NCBI GenBank assembly: GCA_002307905.1
Contig: DBUL01000067.1
Span: forward strand, 19,705 to 30,684
Direction: 5' to 3'
DNA: 10,980 bases
Source of the DNA: Rhizobiaceae bacterium UBA1291
GTDB lineage: Bacteria > Pseudomonadota > Alphaproteobacteria > Rhizobiales > Rhizobiaceae
Shown piece by piece: positions 1-6,901 of the stretch. The translations under genes and the position numbers were made by a program. The notes beneath the pieces were generated by a model. It was not told the DNA's origin. It did no database searches and worked only from the letters and a program-made list of their open reading frames with translations. How positions within the stretch are numbered: the first letter of the stretch is position 1; each line of letters opens with the position of its first letter.

Positions 1-774
1 GGGCGAGAAGTGTTTGAGTGCCGCGAAGTTCAGATCGCCGATCCGCGCTACGGCCGCACCGTCTACGAAATTGTCCACCTTCGGCAGCGTCACAACCTCT
101 CCGGCCTCCAGGCTCCTCTTCAGGCTCGGGGCCCCGGCCGGTTCGGCAAACAGGAAGGCTTGAGGGGGCAGCAGGTCGGCGAGATAGCCGGTCAGGCCGG
201 CTGACAGACCGCCGCCGCCCACGGGAACCACAATGAGATCCGGCGTCACGCCTTCCGGCAGTTGCTCGACGATCTCGGCTGCCACGGTCGCCTGACCCTC
301 GATGATGTCCTCGTGATCGAACGGCGGCACCATGTAGCCCCCGATCGTCTCGACATGCTCGCGGGCCGCCGCATAGCACTGGTCGAAAATATCGCCAAAC
401 AGGCGGATGGTAATGAACTCGCCGCCAAAAGTGCGGGTCTTGTCGATCTTCTGCTGCGGCGTCGTCACCGGCATAAAGACCACGCCCGGCACGCCGAAAT
501 GGCGGCAGGCGAAGGCAAAGCCCTGGGCATGATTGCCGGCCGAGGCGCAGACGAAGGTCTTGGCCCCGGCACCATCGGCGACGATCTTGCGCAGGAAGTT
601 GAAGGCGCCGCGAATCTTGTAGGATCGCACCGGCGTCAGATCCTCACGCTTGAGAAAGATCTGCGCGCCGTAGCGCGCACTCAGATGCTCGTTGAGTTGA
701 AGCGGCGTCGCGGGGAAAAGAGCCCGCAGGGCTTCGACCGCGGCTTCCACGTCCATCTTCGTCACGTTGTCCAT
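1..774 (-). CDS. ilvA: Threonine ammonia-lyase (threonine dehydratase), N-terminal part, cut by left edge
   Basis: This PLP enzyme deaminates threonine to 2-oxobutanoate, the first step of isoleucine synthesis in the cytoplasm. The 258 visible residues are the catalytic fold-type II domain. The lysine in SYKIRGAF (about residue 53) should form the Schiff base with PLP. SAGNHAQG (78-85) is the substrate loop, and the glycine loop VPVGGGGLSAG (183-193) binds the PLP phosphate. Family members are usually about 330-420 residues, so the end of the catalytic domain and any regulatory domain lie off the window. I chose the ATG at 774; a second in-frame ATG at 756 is possible, and neither has a strong ribosome-binding site. 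The gene diverges from trkH. A catabolic or serine-specific dehydratase of the same fold is the main alternative, because the discriminating C-terminus is missing. Confidence 0.88.
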   Translation of the reverse strand, partial: MDNVTKMDVEAAVEALRALFPATPLQLNEHLSARYGAQIFLKREDLTPVRSYKIRGAFNFLRKIVADGAGAKTFVCASAGNHAQGFAFACRHFGVPGVVFMPVTTPQQKIDKTRTFGGEFITIRLFGDIFDQCYAAAREHVETIGGYMVPPFDHEDIIEGQATVAAEIVEQLPEGVTPDLIVVPVGGGGLSAGLTGYLADLLPPQAFLFAEPAGAPSLKRSLEAGEVVTLPKVDNFVDGAAVARIGDLNFAALKHFSP

Positions 775-862
775 CCGTTGAATTTTGATCTCGCTCCCGC
801 TATGGCATAGAGACGTGGCGGAGACAAAGCATCTTTGCGCGGCAACAACCCAGGACATTTCC
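775..862. promoter_or_regulatory. Divergent intergenic region between ilvA and trkH
   Basis: These 88 bases must hold both promoters if the chosen starts are right. Two short inverted repeats are visible: CTATG-G-CATAG at 800-810 and CAAAG-CAT-CTTTG at 825-837. Either could be an operator, but neither matches a regulator I can name. I see no convincing -35/-10 pair on either strand. The ribosome-binding site of trkH (AGGA, 852-855) is at the right end. Confidence 0.35.
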
Positions 863-2317
863 TTGAACGCCAGCCTCCTCCGTTCGGTCGTCTATATCGC
901 CGCCCTCTGCGGCCTCTATCTGTCGACCGCCATGCTCGTCCCGGCCATGGTCGATCTCTATTACGGTCATGACGACTGGCGTGTCTTCGCCACCTGCGCC
1001 TTCATGGTCGGCGGGCTATCGCTGATGGCGGCCATGGCAACGCGCGGGCCGCCGCCCACCTTCAGCAAGCGTTTCGGCTTCCTCTTGGTCAACGTGCTGT
1101 GGGTGGTCTTCGCGGTGGTGGGCGCGGTACCCTTTATGTTCTCAGGACCCGAACTCGACTTCGCCCAGGCCTTGTTCGAATCCACCTCCGGCATCACCAC
1201 GACCGGATCTTCCGTCATTTCGGGACTCGACACCATGCCTCCCGGCCTGCTGATGTGGCGCTCGCTGCTCGCCTGGCTCGGCGGCATCGGTATCGTCGCG
1301 CTGGGTCTCTTTGTCCTGCCCTTCCTGCGCGTCGGCGGCATGTCCTTCTTCAAGATGGAATCGTCCGATACCAACGACAAGCCGTTTGCCCGGCTCGCGA
1401 CATTCACCCGTGCCTTCATGGCCATCTATGTCGGCATCACGCTCTCGTGCGCCATCGCCTACGCCTTCGCCGGCATGAGCCATTTCGACGCGATCAACCA
1501 TGCCTTTTCGACGGTGGCGACCGCCGGCTTCTCGACCCACGATGCCTCGTTCGGCTATTTCCAGAGCGACGCGATCCTGTGGATCTCGACCTTCTTCATG
1601 ACACTTTGCAGCCTGCCCTTCTCGATTCTGATCGTCTTTGCCGTCCGCGGTCGGCTGGATGCGTTGCGCGACCCGCAGATCTTCGTCTTCCTCGGCTATG
1701 TCTCGGCTTTCGCCATTACCACGGCGCTCTACAATCACGTGAAGAACGGTATCGCGCTACCCGAAGCCCTGACCCATTCCTTCTTCAACTTCGCCTCGAT
1801 TCTTTCAACCACGGGCTTTGCCAGTCAGGATTATCTGCTTTGGGGTCCCTTCGCCGTGATGGCGGCGTTCTTTGCCACCTTCATGGGCGGGTGTTCGGGC
1901 TCCACCTCCGGCGGCATCAAGGCTTATCGCTTCGTCATCCTGGCGAATGTCGTGATCACCGGACTGAAGAAGCTGATCTATCCGAACGCCGTCTATTCGG
2001 TCCGCTATGGCAGGCAAACGGTCGATACCGAAACGCAGCGTACCATCTTCCTGTTCTTCAGCGCCTTCACCTTCCTCTGGGTCGTGGGAAGCCTGATCAT
2101 GGCCGCGCTCGGCTACGATTTTGTCACCGCATCCTCCGCGGTCATCACCGCTTTGGCCAATGTCGGTCCGGGCATCGGTGCGCTGATCGGACCCGCCGGC
2201 AATTTTGCCATGATGAACGATCCGGAACTCTATCTGCTGTCGCTCATGATGCTGCTCGGACGTCTCGAGGTTCTTTCGGTTCTCGTTCTGCTCATGCCGA
2301 TTTTCTGGCGTACCTGA
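863..2317 (+). CDS. trkH: Trk-type potassium uptake protein TrkH
   Basis: This inner-membrane subunit forms the K+ pore and normally works with the cytoplasmic NAD-binding protein TrkA, which is not in this window. The 484 residues match the family length (about 483). The four pore-loop repeats of the Trk/Ktr/HKT superfamily are visible: TSGITTTGSS (108-117), STVATAGFST (216-225), SILSTTGFAS (312-321) and TALANVGPG (429-437), each with the filter glycine. The stretch MGGCSGSTSGGIKAYR (341-356) is the typical segment after the third filter. Hydrophobic helices fill the rest. I place the start at TTG 863 because AGGA (852-855) sits seven bases upstream. The frame stays open to a TTG at 785, but those extra 26 residues are not hydrophobic and would fill most of the ilvA-trkH promoter region. 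Confidence 0.93.
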   Translation: MNASLLRSVVYIAALCGLYLSTAMLVPAMVDLYYGHDDWRVFATCAFMVGGLSLMAAMATRGPPPTFSKRFGFLLVNVLWVVFAVVGAVPFMFSGPELDFAQALFESTSGITTTGSSVISGLDTMPPGLLMWRSLLAWLGGIGIVALGLFVLPFLRVGGMSFFKMESSDTNDKPFARLATFTRAFMAIYVGITLSCAIAYAFAGMSHFDAINHAFSTVATAGFSTHDASFGYFQSDAILWISTFFMTLCSLPFSILIVFAVRGRLDALRDPQIFVFLGYVSAFAITTALYNHVKNGIALPEALTHSFFNFASILSTTGFASQDYLLWGPFAVMAAFFATFMGGCSGSTSGGIKAYRFVILANVVITGLKKLIYPNAVYSVRYGRQTVDTETQRTIFLFFSAFTFLWVVGSLIMAALGYDFVTASSAVITALANVGPGIGALIGPAGNFAMMNDPELYLLSLMMLLGRLEVLSVLVLLMPIFWRT

Positions 2318-2319
2318 CG

Positions 2320-2348
2320 AGAGTCTTGACGACTCTGCGGATTTTTCC
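2320..2348 (+). terminator. Weak possible terminator after trkH
   Basis: AGAGTC (2320-2325) pairs with GACTCT (2331-2336) around the loop TTGAC, and a run of five T follows at 2342-2346. The stem is only six pairs and the T run starts five bases after it, so termination would be partial at best. It lies just after the trkH stop and 50 bases before the next start codon. Confidence 0.3.
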
Positions 2349-2385
2349 GAACTGCGCTGATAGGGACCAAAAGGGGAGCATCGAC

Positions 2386-2994
2386 ATGGGCATCAAAGGA
2401 CGGACTGCTTTCACCGGCGGACAAATCATCGCGGCGCTTCTCGGCGCCGGACTGATCGCTTCGATCGGTGCCACCCCGGCTATCGCCGGCCCGCTCGCGG
2501 ATGCCGCCAGGCTGGCCGAGGAGAAGGCCGCCGCCGGCGATGTGGTCGACGCCTATGAAACGATCCGCGATGCCTTCGGCACCTTTGCGATGACCCTGCC
2601 CTTCATGGTGAGCAAGGCCGTGTTCGTCACTCAAAAGCCCAGGGCCTACGGCGCCTATGCAGCGCGGCCCGAACCGGTTTTCAGGCCCGGCGAACCGTTG
2701 ATCACCTATGTCGAATTGATCGGACTGAACTGGAAACCGAACAGCGACGGTCTCGAGGAAGCGAATTTCAGCGTCGACTTCGAGATCTCTAAGCCCGGAG
2801 GCAAGGTGCTCGCCAGCCAGAAGAGCTTCGGCGAGTTCACCTTCACCAGCCTGGTGCGCAATCAGGAAATCTTCACCCACCTGACGCTCGACATCACCGG
2901 CGCCGAGCCGGGTGACTACCTGTTGAAATACACCGTCAACGACCTCGTCGGCAAACGCTTCACGAGTTTCGAGCAAGCTTTCACCGTCCAGTGA
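2386..2994 (+). CDS. Exported protein of unknown function (202 aa)
   Basis: I do not recognise a named family. The start at ATG 2386 is supported by AAGGGGAG at 2371-2378, seven bases upstream. The N-terminus has basic residues (K4, R6), a hydrophobic core (about 13-28) and an A-I-A/G site, so a Sec signal peptide is probably cut after residue 34. The mature protein begins with a helical stretch rich in Ala and Glu (about 36-60). The rest alternates short hydrophobic and polar runs, as in a beta-sandwich: the FRPGEPLITYVELIGLNW segment, FSVDFEIS, and near the end YLLKYTVNDL then FTVQ. The region from about residue 90 resembles domains that bind partners more than enzymes, but this is inference. 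It follows trkH by 68 bases on the same strand and precedes a lipoprotein gene by 74 bases, so co-transcription is possible. Confidence 0.85.
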   Translation: MGIKGRTAFTGGQIIAALLGAGLIASIGATPAIAGPLADAARLAEEKAAAGDVVDAYETIRDAFGTFAMTLPFMVSKAVFVTQKPRAYGAYAARPEPVFRPGEPLITYVELIGLNWKPNSDGLEEANFSVDFEISKPGGKVLASQKSFGEFTFTSLVRNQEIFTHLTLDITGAEPGDYLLKYTVNDLVGKRFTSFEQAFTVQ

Positions 2995-3068
2995 CGCCAG
3001 CGGCGGCACAGACGCCGGGAACCAATTTCCCGCGCACCATTTACCCCGGCAGTCGAAGGAGAACACCC

Positions 3069-3329
3069 ATGAGACGCATCGCCACCATTTCGATTTCCCT
3101 CATTCTCGCGGGCTGCACCGCCGTAAGCCACGAAATTACGCCCGTGCCCGGCAGCATTACCTATGGCGGAGGCCCAACCACCCGCCTGACCAAATCGCCC
3201 GCCGGCAGCATTGTCTTCCACCGGTTTCAGGATCAGTTCGGCAAGGAATGGGAAGAGCGCTATATCGTCCAGCCGGACGGAAGCCTCAAGCTCGTCGACC
3301 GCCGCCGCTATCCCATCCCGGATGTGTGA
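3069..3329 (+). CDS. Small outer-membrane-type lipoprotein, unknown function (86 aa)
   Basis: The start at ATG 3069 has a strong ribosome-binding site, AAGGAG (3056-3061), seven bases upstream. The N-terminus MRRIATISISLILAGC carries a textbook lipobox (L-A-G-C), so signal peptidase II should cleave before Cys16, which is then lipidated. Position +2 is Thr, not Asp, which in the enterobacterial rule favours transport to the outer membrane. The mature part is 71 residues and has no membrane segment. The centre reads IVFHRFQDQFGKEWEERYIV, followed by QPDGSLKLVDRRR, which looks like one short beta-rich domain. I cannot assign a function. The gene follows the 202-residue exported protein on the same strand and converges with tRNA-Leu, whose CCA end lies 15 bases beyond its stop codon. 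Confidence 0.85.
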   Translation: MRRIATISISLILAGCTAVSHEITPVPGSITYGGGPTTRLTKSPAGSIVFHRFQDQFGKEWEERYIVQPDGSLKLVDRRRYPIPDV

Positions 3330-3344
3330 AAAAGGCGAAGCACC
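3329..3344 (-). terminator. Possible short terminator after tRNA-Leu
   Basis: Read on the minus strand directly after the CCA end, GGTG and CGCC can pair around a three-base loop (one G-U pair), and five T follow (3333-3329). The stem is very short, so the call rests mainly on position and the T run. It overlaps the lipoprotein stop codon on the other strand by one base. Confidence 0.35.
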
Positions 3345-3430
3345 TGGTGCGGACGGCGGGGATCGAACCCGCATAGCCTAAGGCCGAGAGATTTTAAGTC
3401 TCTTGCGTCTACCAGTTTCGCCACGTCCGC
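3345..3430 (-). tRNA. tRNA-Leu (anticodon UAA)
   Basis: Read on the minus strand, the acceptor arms GCGGACG and CGTCCGC pair perfectly. They are followed by discriminator A and an encoded CCA (3347-3345). The D-arm reads GCGAAACTGGTAGACGC. The anticodon stem AGAGA/TCTCT encloses CTTAAAA, giving anticodon TAA at 3396-3394, which reads UUA and UUG leucine codons. A 14-base variable arm with a GCC/GGC stem marks a class II tRNA, as expected for leucine. The T-arm is GCGGG-TTCGATC-CCCGC. The body is 83 bases plus CCA. Confidence 0.97.
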
Positions 3431-3744
3431 GCCGAAGCTTTTTCAATGCTTCACGGGGAAATTGCAAGTCCCTGTTTTGCACAGGCTTTGCCTTGTGTTG
3501 CGAAGAATTTGATCGCCTGGCCACCGCGAATTCATGAGTGACGGCGTCGATCCGGAGGCCATTCTCAAGCTCGCCTTCACACGTCGGGCCGATGGTATGG
3601 GATTCTTGGCTGAATTCCCAGCTTTGCGGACGGCACATTATCGTCACACCCCCATGTTACTAGGATTGTTCCAACACGATTTGCATCCGAACTTAGGACG
3701 TGACTTTTCCGTGACTGGAGAACGATGGCGGAAAGGACTGTCCC
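3431..3744. other. Intergenic gap of 314 bases between tRNA-Leu and the 79-aa gene
   Basis: The left part must hold the tRNA-Leu promoter, reading leftwards, but I find no convincing -35/-10 pair there. An imperfect inverted repeat lies at 3598-3620 (TGGGATTC, six-base loop, GAATTCCCA). The right part reads as somewhat richer in A and T than the flanking genes and ends with the ribosome-binding site of the next gene. An open frame at 3534-3776 is not convincing. I see nothing else. Confidence 0.5.
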
Positions 3745-3984
3745 GTGACAAAGATCGAGATACGCCAGCAACCTGACATGGTCAAAAACGCAATTCGGCG
3801 GCTTCTGAGAGATCACCGTTTTGCCGAGACGCCGGAACTTGCGAGGAACGCAGTGGCGCTGATCATCCAGCTTCACGAAAGCGGCGTGTCCGACGAGGAT
3901 GATCTGGTCGAACTGGCAGCGCTCAGCGGCGGCAAGCGGCTGGCAGGGACGGCCACCTCAGGCGCGATGCGCGATCGCAACTGA
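3745..3984 (+). CDS. Small protein of unknown function, GTG start (79 aa)
   Basis: I do not recognise this family. The GTG at 3745 is chosen because AAAGGA (3732-3737) sits seven bases upstream; an in-frame ATG at 3778 would remove eleven residues and has no ribosome-binding site. The product looks like a small soluble helical protein. A basic stretch (VKNAIRRLLRDHRF, about 12-25) is followed by an amphipathic helix (PELARNAVALIIQLHESGVS) and an acidic segment (SDEDDLVELAALSGG), with a loose tail rich in Gly, Thr and Ala. There is no signal peptide, membrane segment or cysteine. It stands alone between tRNA-Leu and the convergent wrbA. The good ribosome-binding site and non-random composition support a real gene. 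Confidence 0.65.
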   Translation: MTKIEIRQQPDMVKNAIRRLLRDHRFAETPELARNAVALIIQLHESGVSDEDDLVELAALSGGKRLAGTATSGAMRDRN

Positions 3985-4015
3985 CCTGTTCAGCGCCACC
4001 GGATTATCAAGAATT

Positions 4016-4032
4016 GCCGGCACATGCCCGGC
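4016..4032 (+). repeat. Short inverted repeat downstream of the 79-aa gene
   Basis: GCCGG (4016-4020) and CCGGC (4028-4032) can form a five-pair stem around a seven-base loop, 31 bases past the stop at 3984. No T run follows, so it is at most a weak or Rho-assisted 3' end. Confidence 0.3.
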
Positions 4033-4061
4033 CAGGCGACGTCACAGACTCCGGACGAAGA

Positions 4062-4085
4062 ACGGCGGAGGCAAGCCCCCGCCGT
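4062..4085 (-). terminator. Hairpin terminator downstream of wrbA
   Basis: ACGGCGG (4062-4068) and CCGCCGT (4079-4085) form a perfect seven-pair GC-rich stem. After an A-C mismatch, two further G-C pairs close the loop CAAG. On the minus strand it lies 26 bases past the wrbA stop and is followed by the T-rich stretch TTCTTCGT. On the plus strand no T run follows, so I assign it to wrbA, although it could also slow transcription from the left. Confidence 0.5.
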
Positions 4086-4111
4086 CTACAATCCGAAATC
4101 TTGCGTCGCGA

Positions 4112-4708
4112 TCAGGCGAGCTTGGCGGCAATCTTCGCCACATGGGCGCCCTGATAGCGGGCACCGTCCAGTTCCACCTCGGACGGCTGACGCGAGCCGT
4201 CGCCGTCGGTGATGGTCGACGCGCCATAGGGCGAGCCGCCCTTGACCGCCTCGACGCCCGACTGGCCCTGGAAGGCGTAAGGCAAGCCGACCACGACCAT
4301 GCCGTGGTGCATGAGAGTGGGGATGAAGCCGAGGATGGTCGATTCCTGGCCGCCGTGCTGGGTGGCCGTCGAGGTGAACACCGATCCGACCTTGCCGACC
4401 AGCTTGCCCTGCGCCCAGGCGCCGCCGGTCTGGTCCCAGAAATTGCGCATCTGCGAGGCGACCGTGCCAAACCGCGTGCCGGCGCCGACGATGATCGCGT
4501 CATACTGCTCGAGTTCGCCCGGCGTGGCGATTTCGGCCTTCTGGTCCATCTTGTAATGCGAGGCCTTGGCAACGTCCTCGGGAACCAGTTCTGGAACACG
4601 CTTCACGGTGACGTCGGCGCCGGCCGATTTTGCACCCTCGGCGACCGCATAGGCCATGGTTTCGATGTGTCCATAAGCGGAATAGTAGAGAACCAATACC
4701 TTAGCCAT
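4112..4708 (-). CDS. wrbA: NAD(P)H:quinone oxidoreductase WrbA
   Basis: This FMN-dependent flavodoxin-like enzyme reduces quinones by two electrons using NAD(P)H, avoiding semiquinone radicals; it acts in the cytoplasm as a tetramer. The 198 residues equal the E. coli WrbA length. The N-terminus [19 protein letters not shown] is nearly family-perfect, and SAYGHIE (10-16) binds the FMN phosphate. GAGTRFG (75-81) is the variant of the usual PTRFG loop. [12 protein letters not shown] (111-122) is the family signature, and [13 protein letters not shown] (168-180) is typical of the C-terminus. The ATG at 4708 is preceded by GGAGA (4719-4715) six bases away. The gene diverges from the molybdopterin-binding protein gene, with 227 bases between the two starts. 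Confidence 0.96.
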   Translation of the reverse strand: MAKVLVLYYSAYGHIETMAYAVAEGAKSAGADVTVKRVPELVPEDVAKASHYKMDQKAEIATPGELEQYDAIIVGAGTRFGTVASQMRNFWDQTGGAWAQGKLVGKVGSVFTSTATQHGGQESTILGFIPTLMHHGMVVVGLPYAFQGQSGVEAVKGGSPYGASTITDGDGSRQPSEVELDGARYQGAHVAKIAAKLA

Positions 4709-4756
4709 GACGTATCTCCATTTGGACTGAGCGGCGACAACCGCGTTGTGAATTCG

Positions 4757-4785
4757 ATAATGATTATGTAGCGGACCAAGGCCAA
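4757..4785 (-). promoter_or_regulatory. Candidate wrbA promoter
   Basis: On the minus strand, TTGGCC (4785-4780) and CATTAT (4762-4757) are separated by exactly 17 bases. Each hexamer matches the sigma70 consensus at four of six positions. A start near 4750 would give a leader of about 42 bases carrying the wrbA ribosome-binding site. The match is modest. Confidence 0.35.
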
Positions 4786-4935
4786 CAAACCAGCCCTTGC
4801 CACGGCGACGGACTGTTCATGTTTCGGCTACAGCCCTCAGCCAATCGCAGAATTTTGGTGAACGACGGCCGCGGCGGTCTCTTGCCAAGCCTTCGGCAGA
4901 CGATAGACTCAGCTTGAAAAGATCGGGATATCCTC

Positions 4936-5724
4936 ATGACTGACACGACCATCAAGACGGCCGCCATGCTCGCCATCGGCGACGAGCTCCTGTCGGGCCG
5001 TACCAAGGACAAGAATATCGGCCATCTCGCCGAGGTGCTGACGCTTTCCGGCATTGACCTGAAAGAGGTGCGTATCGTCGGCGACGAGGAGGCGGAGATC
5101 ATTGCCGCCCTCAACGCGCTGCGCGCGCGATACACCTATGTCTTCACCTCCGGAGGGATTGGCCCCACGCACGACGACATCACCGCCGATGCGGTCTCGA
5201 ATGCCTTCGGTGTGCCCTGCACCCACGATCCGGACGCCATGCGACTGCTCGCAGAGATGTACCAGCGCCGCAATATGGAGTTCACCGAGGCCCGCCAGCG
5301 CATGGCTCGCATGCCTGAAGGTAGCCGCCACATCCCCAATCCGGTGTCGGTTGCGCCCGGCTTCATCATTGGCAATGTCCATGTGATGGCCGGGGTGCCT
5401 CAGGTGTTCCAGGCCATGCTGGATACCGTCGTCGCCACGCTTCCGGCCGGCGCCAGGGTCCTTTCGCGTGCGATCCACTGCCCCTTCGGCGAAGGCGATA
5501 TCGGAACCTTGTTGGGCGCGGTGCAGAAGGCTCACCCGGAGACCTCGATCGGCTCCTATCCGCACTTCGACGGCCTGCGGTTCACCACCGAGCTGGTAGT
5601 GCGGGCGCGAAACGGCGAGGCGCTCGAGGCCGCGGCCGGTGATGTCGCGGCGATGATCGAAGCGCTTACCACCGAACAGGAAGGCGCTACGGAAAAGGAT
5701 CTCGGGACCGGCGAACTTGCCTGA
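4936..5724 (+). CDS. Molybdopterin-binding protein, MoaB/CinA N-domain family (COG1058 type)
   Basis: The fold is the molybdopterin-binding domain shared by MoaB, MogA and the N-terminal half of CinA. The first strand is AAMLAIGDELLSGRTKDKN (9-27), and YVFTSGGIGPTHDDITADA (68-86) is the ligand loop, with the SGGIGPTHDD signature. NPVSVAPGFIIGNVHVMAGVP (135-155) is the conserved CinA-type region. At 262 residues the protein has no C-terminal nicotinamide-nucleotide deamidase domain, so full CinA activity is not expected. In CinA itself this type of domain carries ADP-ribose pyrophosphatase activity; whether this short form does is unknown. ATG 4936 has GGGA (4925-4928) seven bases upstream. 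The gene stands between wrbA (divergent) and usp, which has its own promoter signals. No molybdenum-cofactor genes are adjacent. Confidence 0.88.
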   Translation: MTDTTIKTAAMLAIGDELLSGRTKDKNIGHLAEVLTLSGIDLKEVRIVGDEEAEIIAALNALRARYTYVFTSGGIGPTHDDITADAVSNAFGVPCTHDPDAMRLLAEMYQRRNMEFTEARQRMARMPEGSRHIPNPVSVAPGFIIGNVHVMAGVPQVFQAMLDTVVATLPAGARVLSRAIHCPFGEGDIGTLLGAVQKAHPETSIGSYPHFDGLRFTTELVVRARNGEALEAAAGDVAAMIEALTTEQEGATEKDLGTGELA

Positions 5725-5752
5725 GAACTTCGGGCGCTACACACCGCCGCTA

Positions 5753-5794
5753 TTGACCGAAGTCAAGGAAGGCCGCAAGGATTGTCGCCATAAA
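5753..5794 (+). promoter_or_regulatory. FNR/FixK-type box and -10 of the usp promoter
   Basis: TTGACCGAAGTCAA (5753-5766) fits the TTGA-N6-TCAA pattern bound by FixK, FnrN and other CRP-FNR regulators, with five perfectly inverted bases on each side. If its centre is at -41.5, transcription starts at 5801 and the -10 element falls on CATAAA (5789-5794), four of six matches to TATAAT. That is the geometry of a class II activated promoter. The leader to ATG 5839 would be 38 bases. Confidence 0.65.
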
Positions 5795-5838
5795 TCGATT
5801 ATGCGGGATCCCATGATCACCGCTCGAGGGAGACATTT

Positions 5839-6681
5839 ATGGGCTATAAAACCATTCTCGCCGTCTTGGACACGCCCAAGAACGCGCAGCAAATTACAGA
5901 TTTTTCCATTTCGCTCGCCGAACAATTCAAATCGCACGTGATCGGCCTGCATGCCGAGGCGCTCGCCACCTTGCCGCTGGTGGCACCGATGGAAATCCCC
6001 GACCCCTCGACCGTCCAGGCCCTGCAGGACATGGCCCATGCCGAGGCGGTCGACGTCGAGAGGATCTTCCGCGAGCGCTCCGCGCGCAACGGCACCTCCC
6101 ATGAATGGCGCAGCTTCGTGTCGTCCGCCGGTTACGGTGCAGCGTCCCTGGTCGACAGCGCGCGCCACTGCGACCTCGTGGTCGCCGCCCAAGGCGAAAA
6201 CACCATTCTCTCCGAGAGCCGCGCCGATCTCGAGGGCTTCTTGTTCGAAAGCGGCCGACCGGTCCTGCTCGTTCCCTATATCCTCAAGGAGCCGAAGCCG
6301 ATCAAGCGCGTGCTCATCGCCTGGAACGGCTCACGCGAGGCGGCCCGCGCTACCTTCGACTCCCTCCCCTTCCTCAAGGCCGCGGAGAGCGTCGAGGTCT
6401 TCACCGTTGATCCGCCGGAGACCCGCTCGCAGTCTCCCAGCATGGCCGGCGCCGAGATCGCCGCCACGCTTGCCCGCCACGGCGTGAACATCACCGTCGT
6501 TCGCGAGGAAACGGACCAATTGCCGGCGTCTGCGGCGATCGAGAACCGTTTGTCAGACAGTTCCATCGACCTTCTCGTCATGGGCGCATACGGCCACAAG
6601 CGCTGGTGGGAAATGCTGTTCGGCGGCGTGACCCGCACCGTGCTCGAATCGATGACAGCGCTCACCCTGCTTTCGCGCTGA
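5839..6681 (+). CDS. Universal stress protein, tandem UspA domains
   Basis: The 280 residues hold two UspA-type domains: the first at about 1-147 (starting YKTILAVLD, ending RPVLLVPY), the second at about 155-280 (starting IKRVLIAWNGS, ending ALTLLSR). The second keeps the nucleotide-binding pattern G-x2-G-x9-G at Gly249, Gly252 and Gly262, followed by Gly-Val-Thr (GGVTR) where many Usp proteins have Ser or Thr. The first domain has diverged here (AAQGENTILSESRADLEG) and probably does not bind ATP. Such proteins are cytoplasmic and help cells survive starvation, low oxygen or other stress; the molecular activity is not settled. ATG 5839 is preceded by AGGGAG (5827-5832) six bases away. The FNR-type box upstream suggests induction when oxygen is low. 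Confidence 0.93.
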   Translation: MGYKTILAVLDTPKNAQQITDFSISLAEQFKSHVIGLHAEALATLPLVAPMEIPDPSTVQALQDMAHAEAVDVERIFRERSARNGTSHEWRSFVSSAGYGAASLVDSARHCDLVVAAQGENTILSESRADLEGFLFESGRPVLLVPYILKEPKPIKRVLIAWNGSREAARATFDSLPFLKAAESVEVFTVDPPETRSQSPSMAGAEIAATLARHGVNITVVREETDQLPASAAIENRLSDSSIDLLVMGAYGHKRWWEMLFGGVTRTVLESMTALTLLSR

Positions 6682-6734
6682 CAGCTGGGTGCCGGGCCTT
6701 GCCTTGCGCCTTCAAATACCGCTAATAGCTGCGG

Positions 6735-6754
6735 GCAAGGACTAAGGCCCTTGC
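6735..6754 (+). repeat. Stem-loop after usp
   Basis: GCAAGG (6735-6740) pairs with CCTTGC (6749-6754) around an eight-base loop. It lies 54 bases past the usp stop, just before a stronger hairpin, and has no T run after it. Confidence 0.4.
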
Positions 6755-6762
6755 GGGCAGCA

Positions 6763-6786
6763 ATCGCGCGGCACTGTCCGCGCGAT
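6763..6786 (+). repeat. Strong nine-pair stem-loop between usp and gpt
   Basis: ATCGCGCGG (6763-6771) and CCGCGCGAT (6778-6786) are perfect complements around the loop CACTGT. No T run follows on either strand, so it is not a standard intrinsic terminator. It could protect the usp mRNA 3' end, act in the gpt leader, or be a protein site. Confidence 0.6.
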
Positions 6787-6901
6787 CAGCGTTTGAAGCA
6801 TCCACCAAACGCGACGGCATTTCCCGCAACCGGCCGGTCTTGAAACCGCCGGAACAACGCCGGCACCTCGATCATGATGCCTTTTGCGGAGCCTGAGAGC
6901 G

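Noticed and set aside
785..862. Upstream extension of trkH from a TTG at 785
   Set aside because: It adds 26 residues with no family resemblance, has no ribosome-binding site and would fill most of the ilvA-trkH promoter region; TTG 863 has AGGA at good spacing.
1099..2385. Open frame overlapping trkH and running into the 202-aa exported protein
   Set aside because: It is an arginine- and leucine-rich shadow of trkH in another frame; the signal peptide and ribosome-binding site place the real start at 2386.
3534..3776. 80-codon plus-strand open frame starting at ATG 3534
   Set aside because: It has no ribosome-binding site and no recognisable motif, and it overlaps the start of the better supported 79-aa gene.
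4756..4768. Fur-like GATAAT-GATTAT upstream of wrbA
   Set aside because: Only about two hexamers of a Fur box match and the third is absent; rhizobial iron control uses other regulators and sites. It is better explained as the wrbA -10 region.
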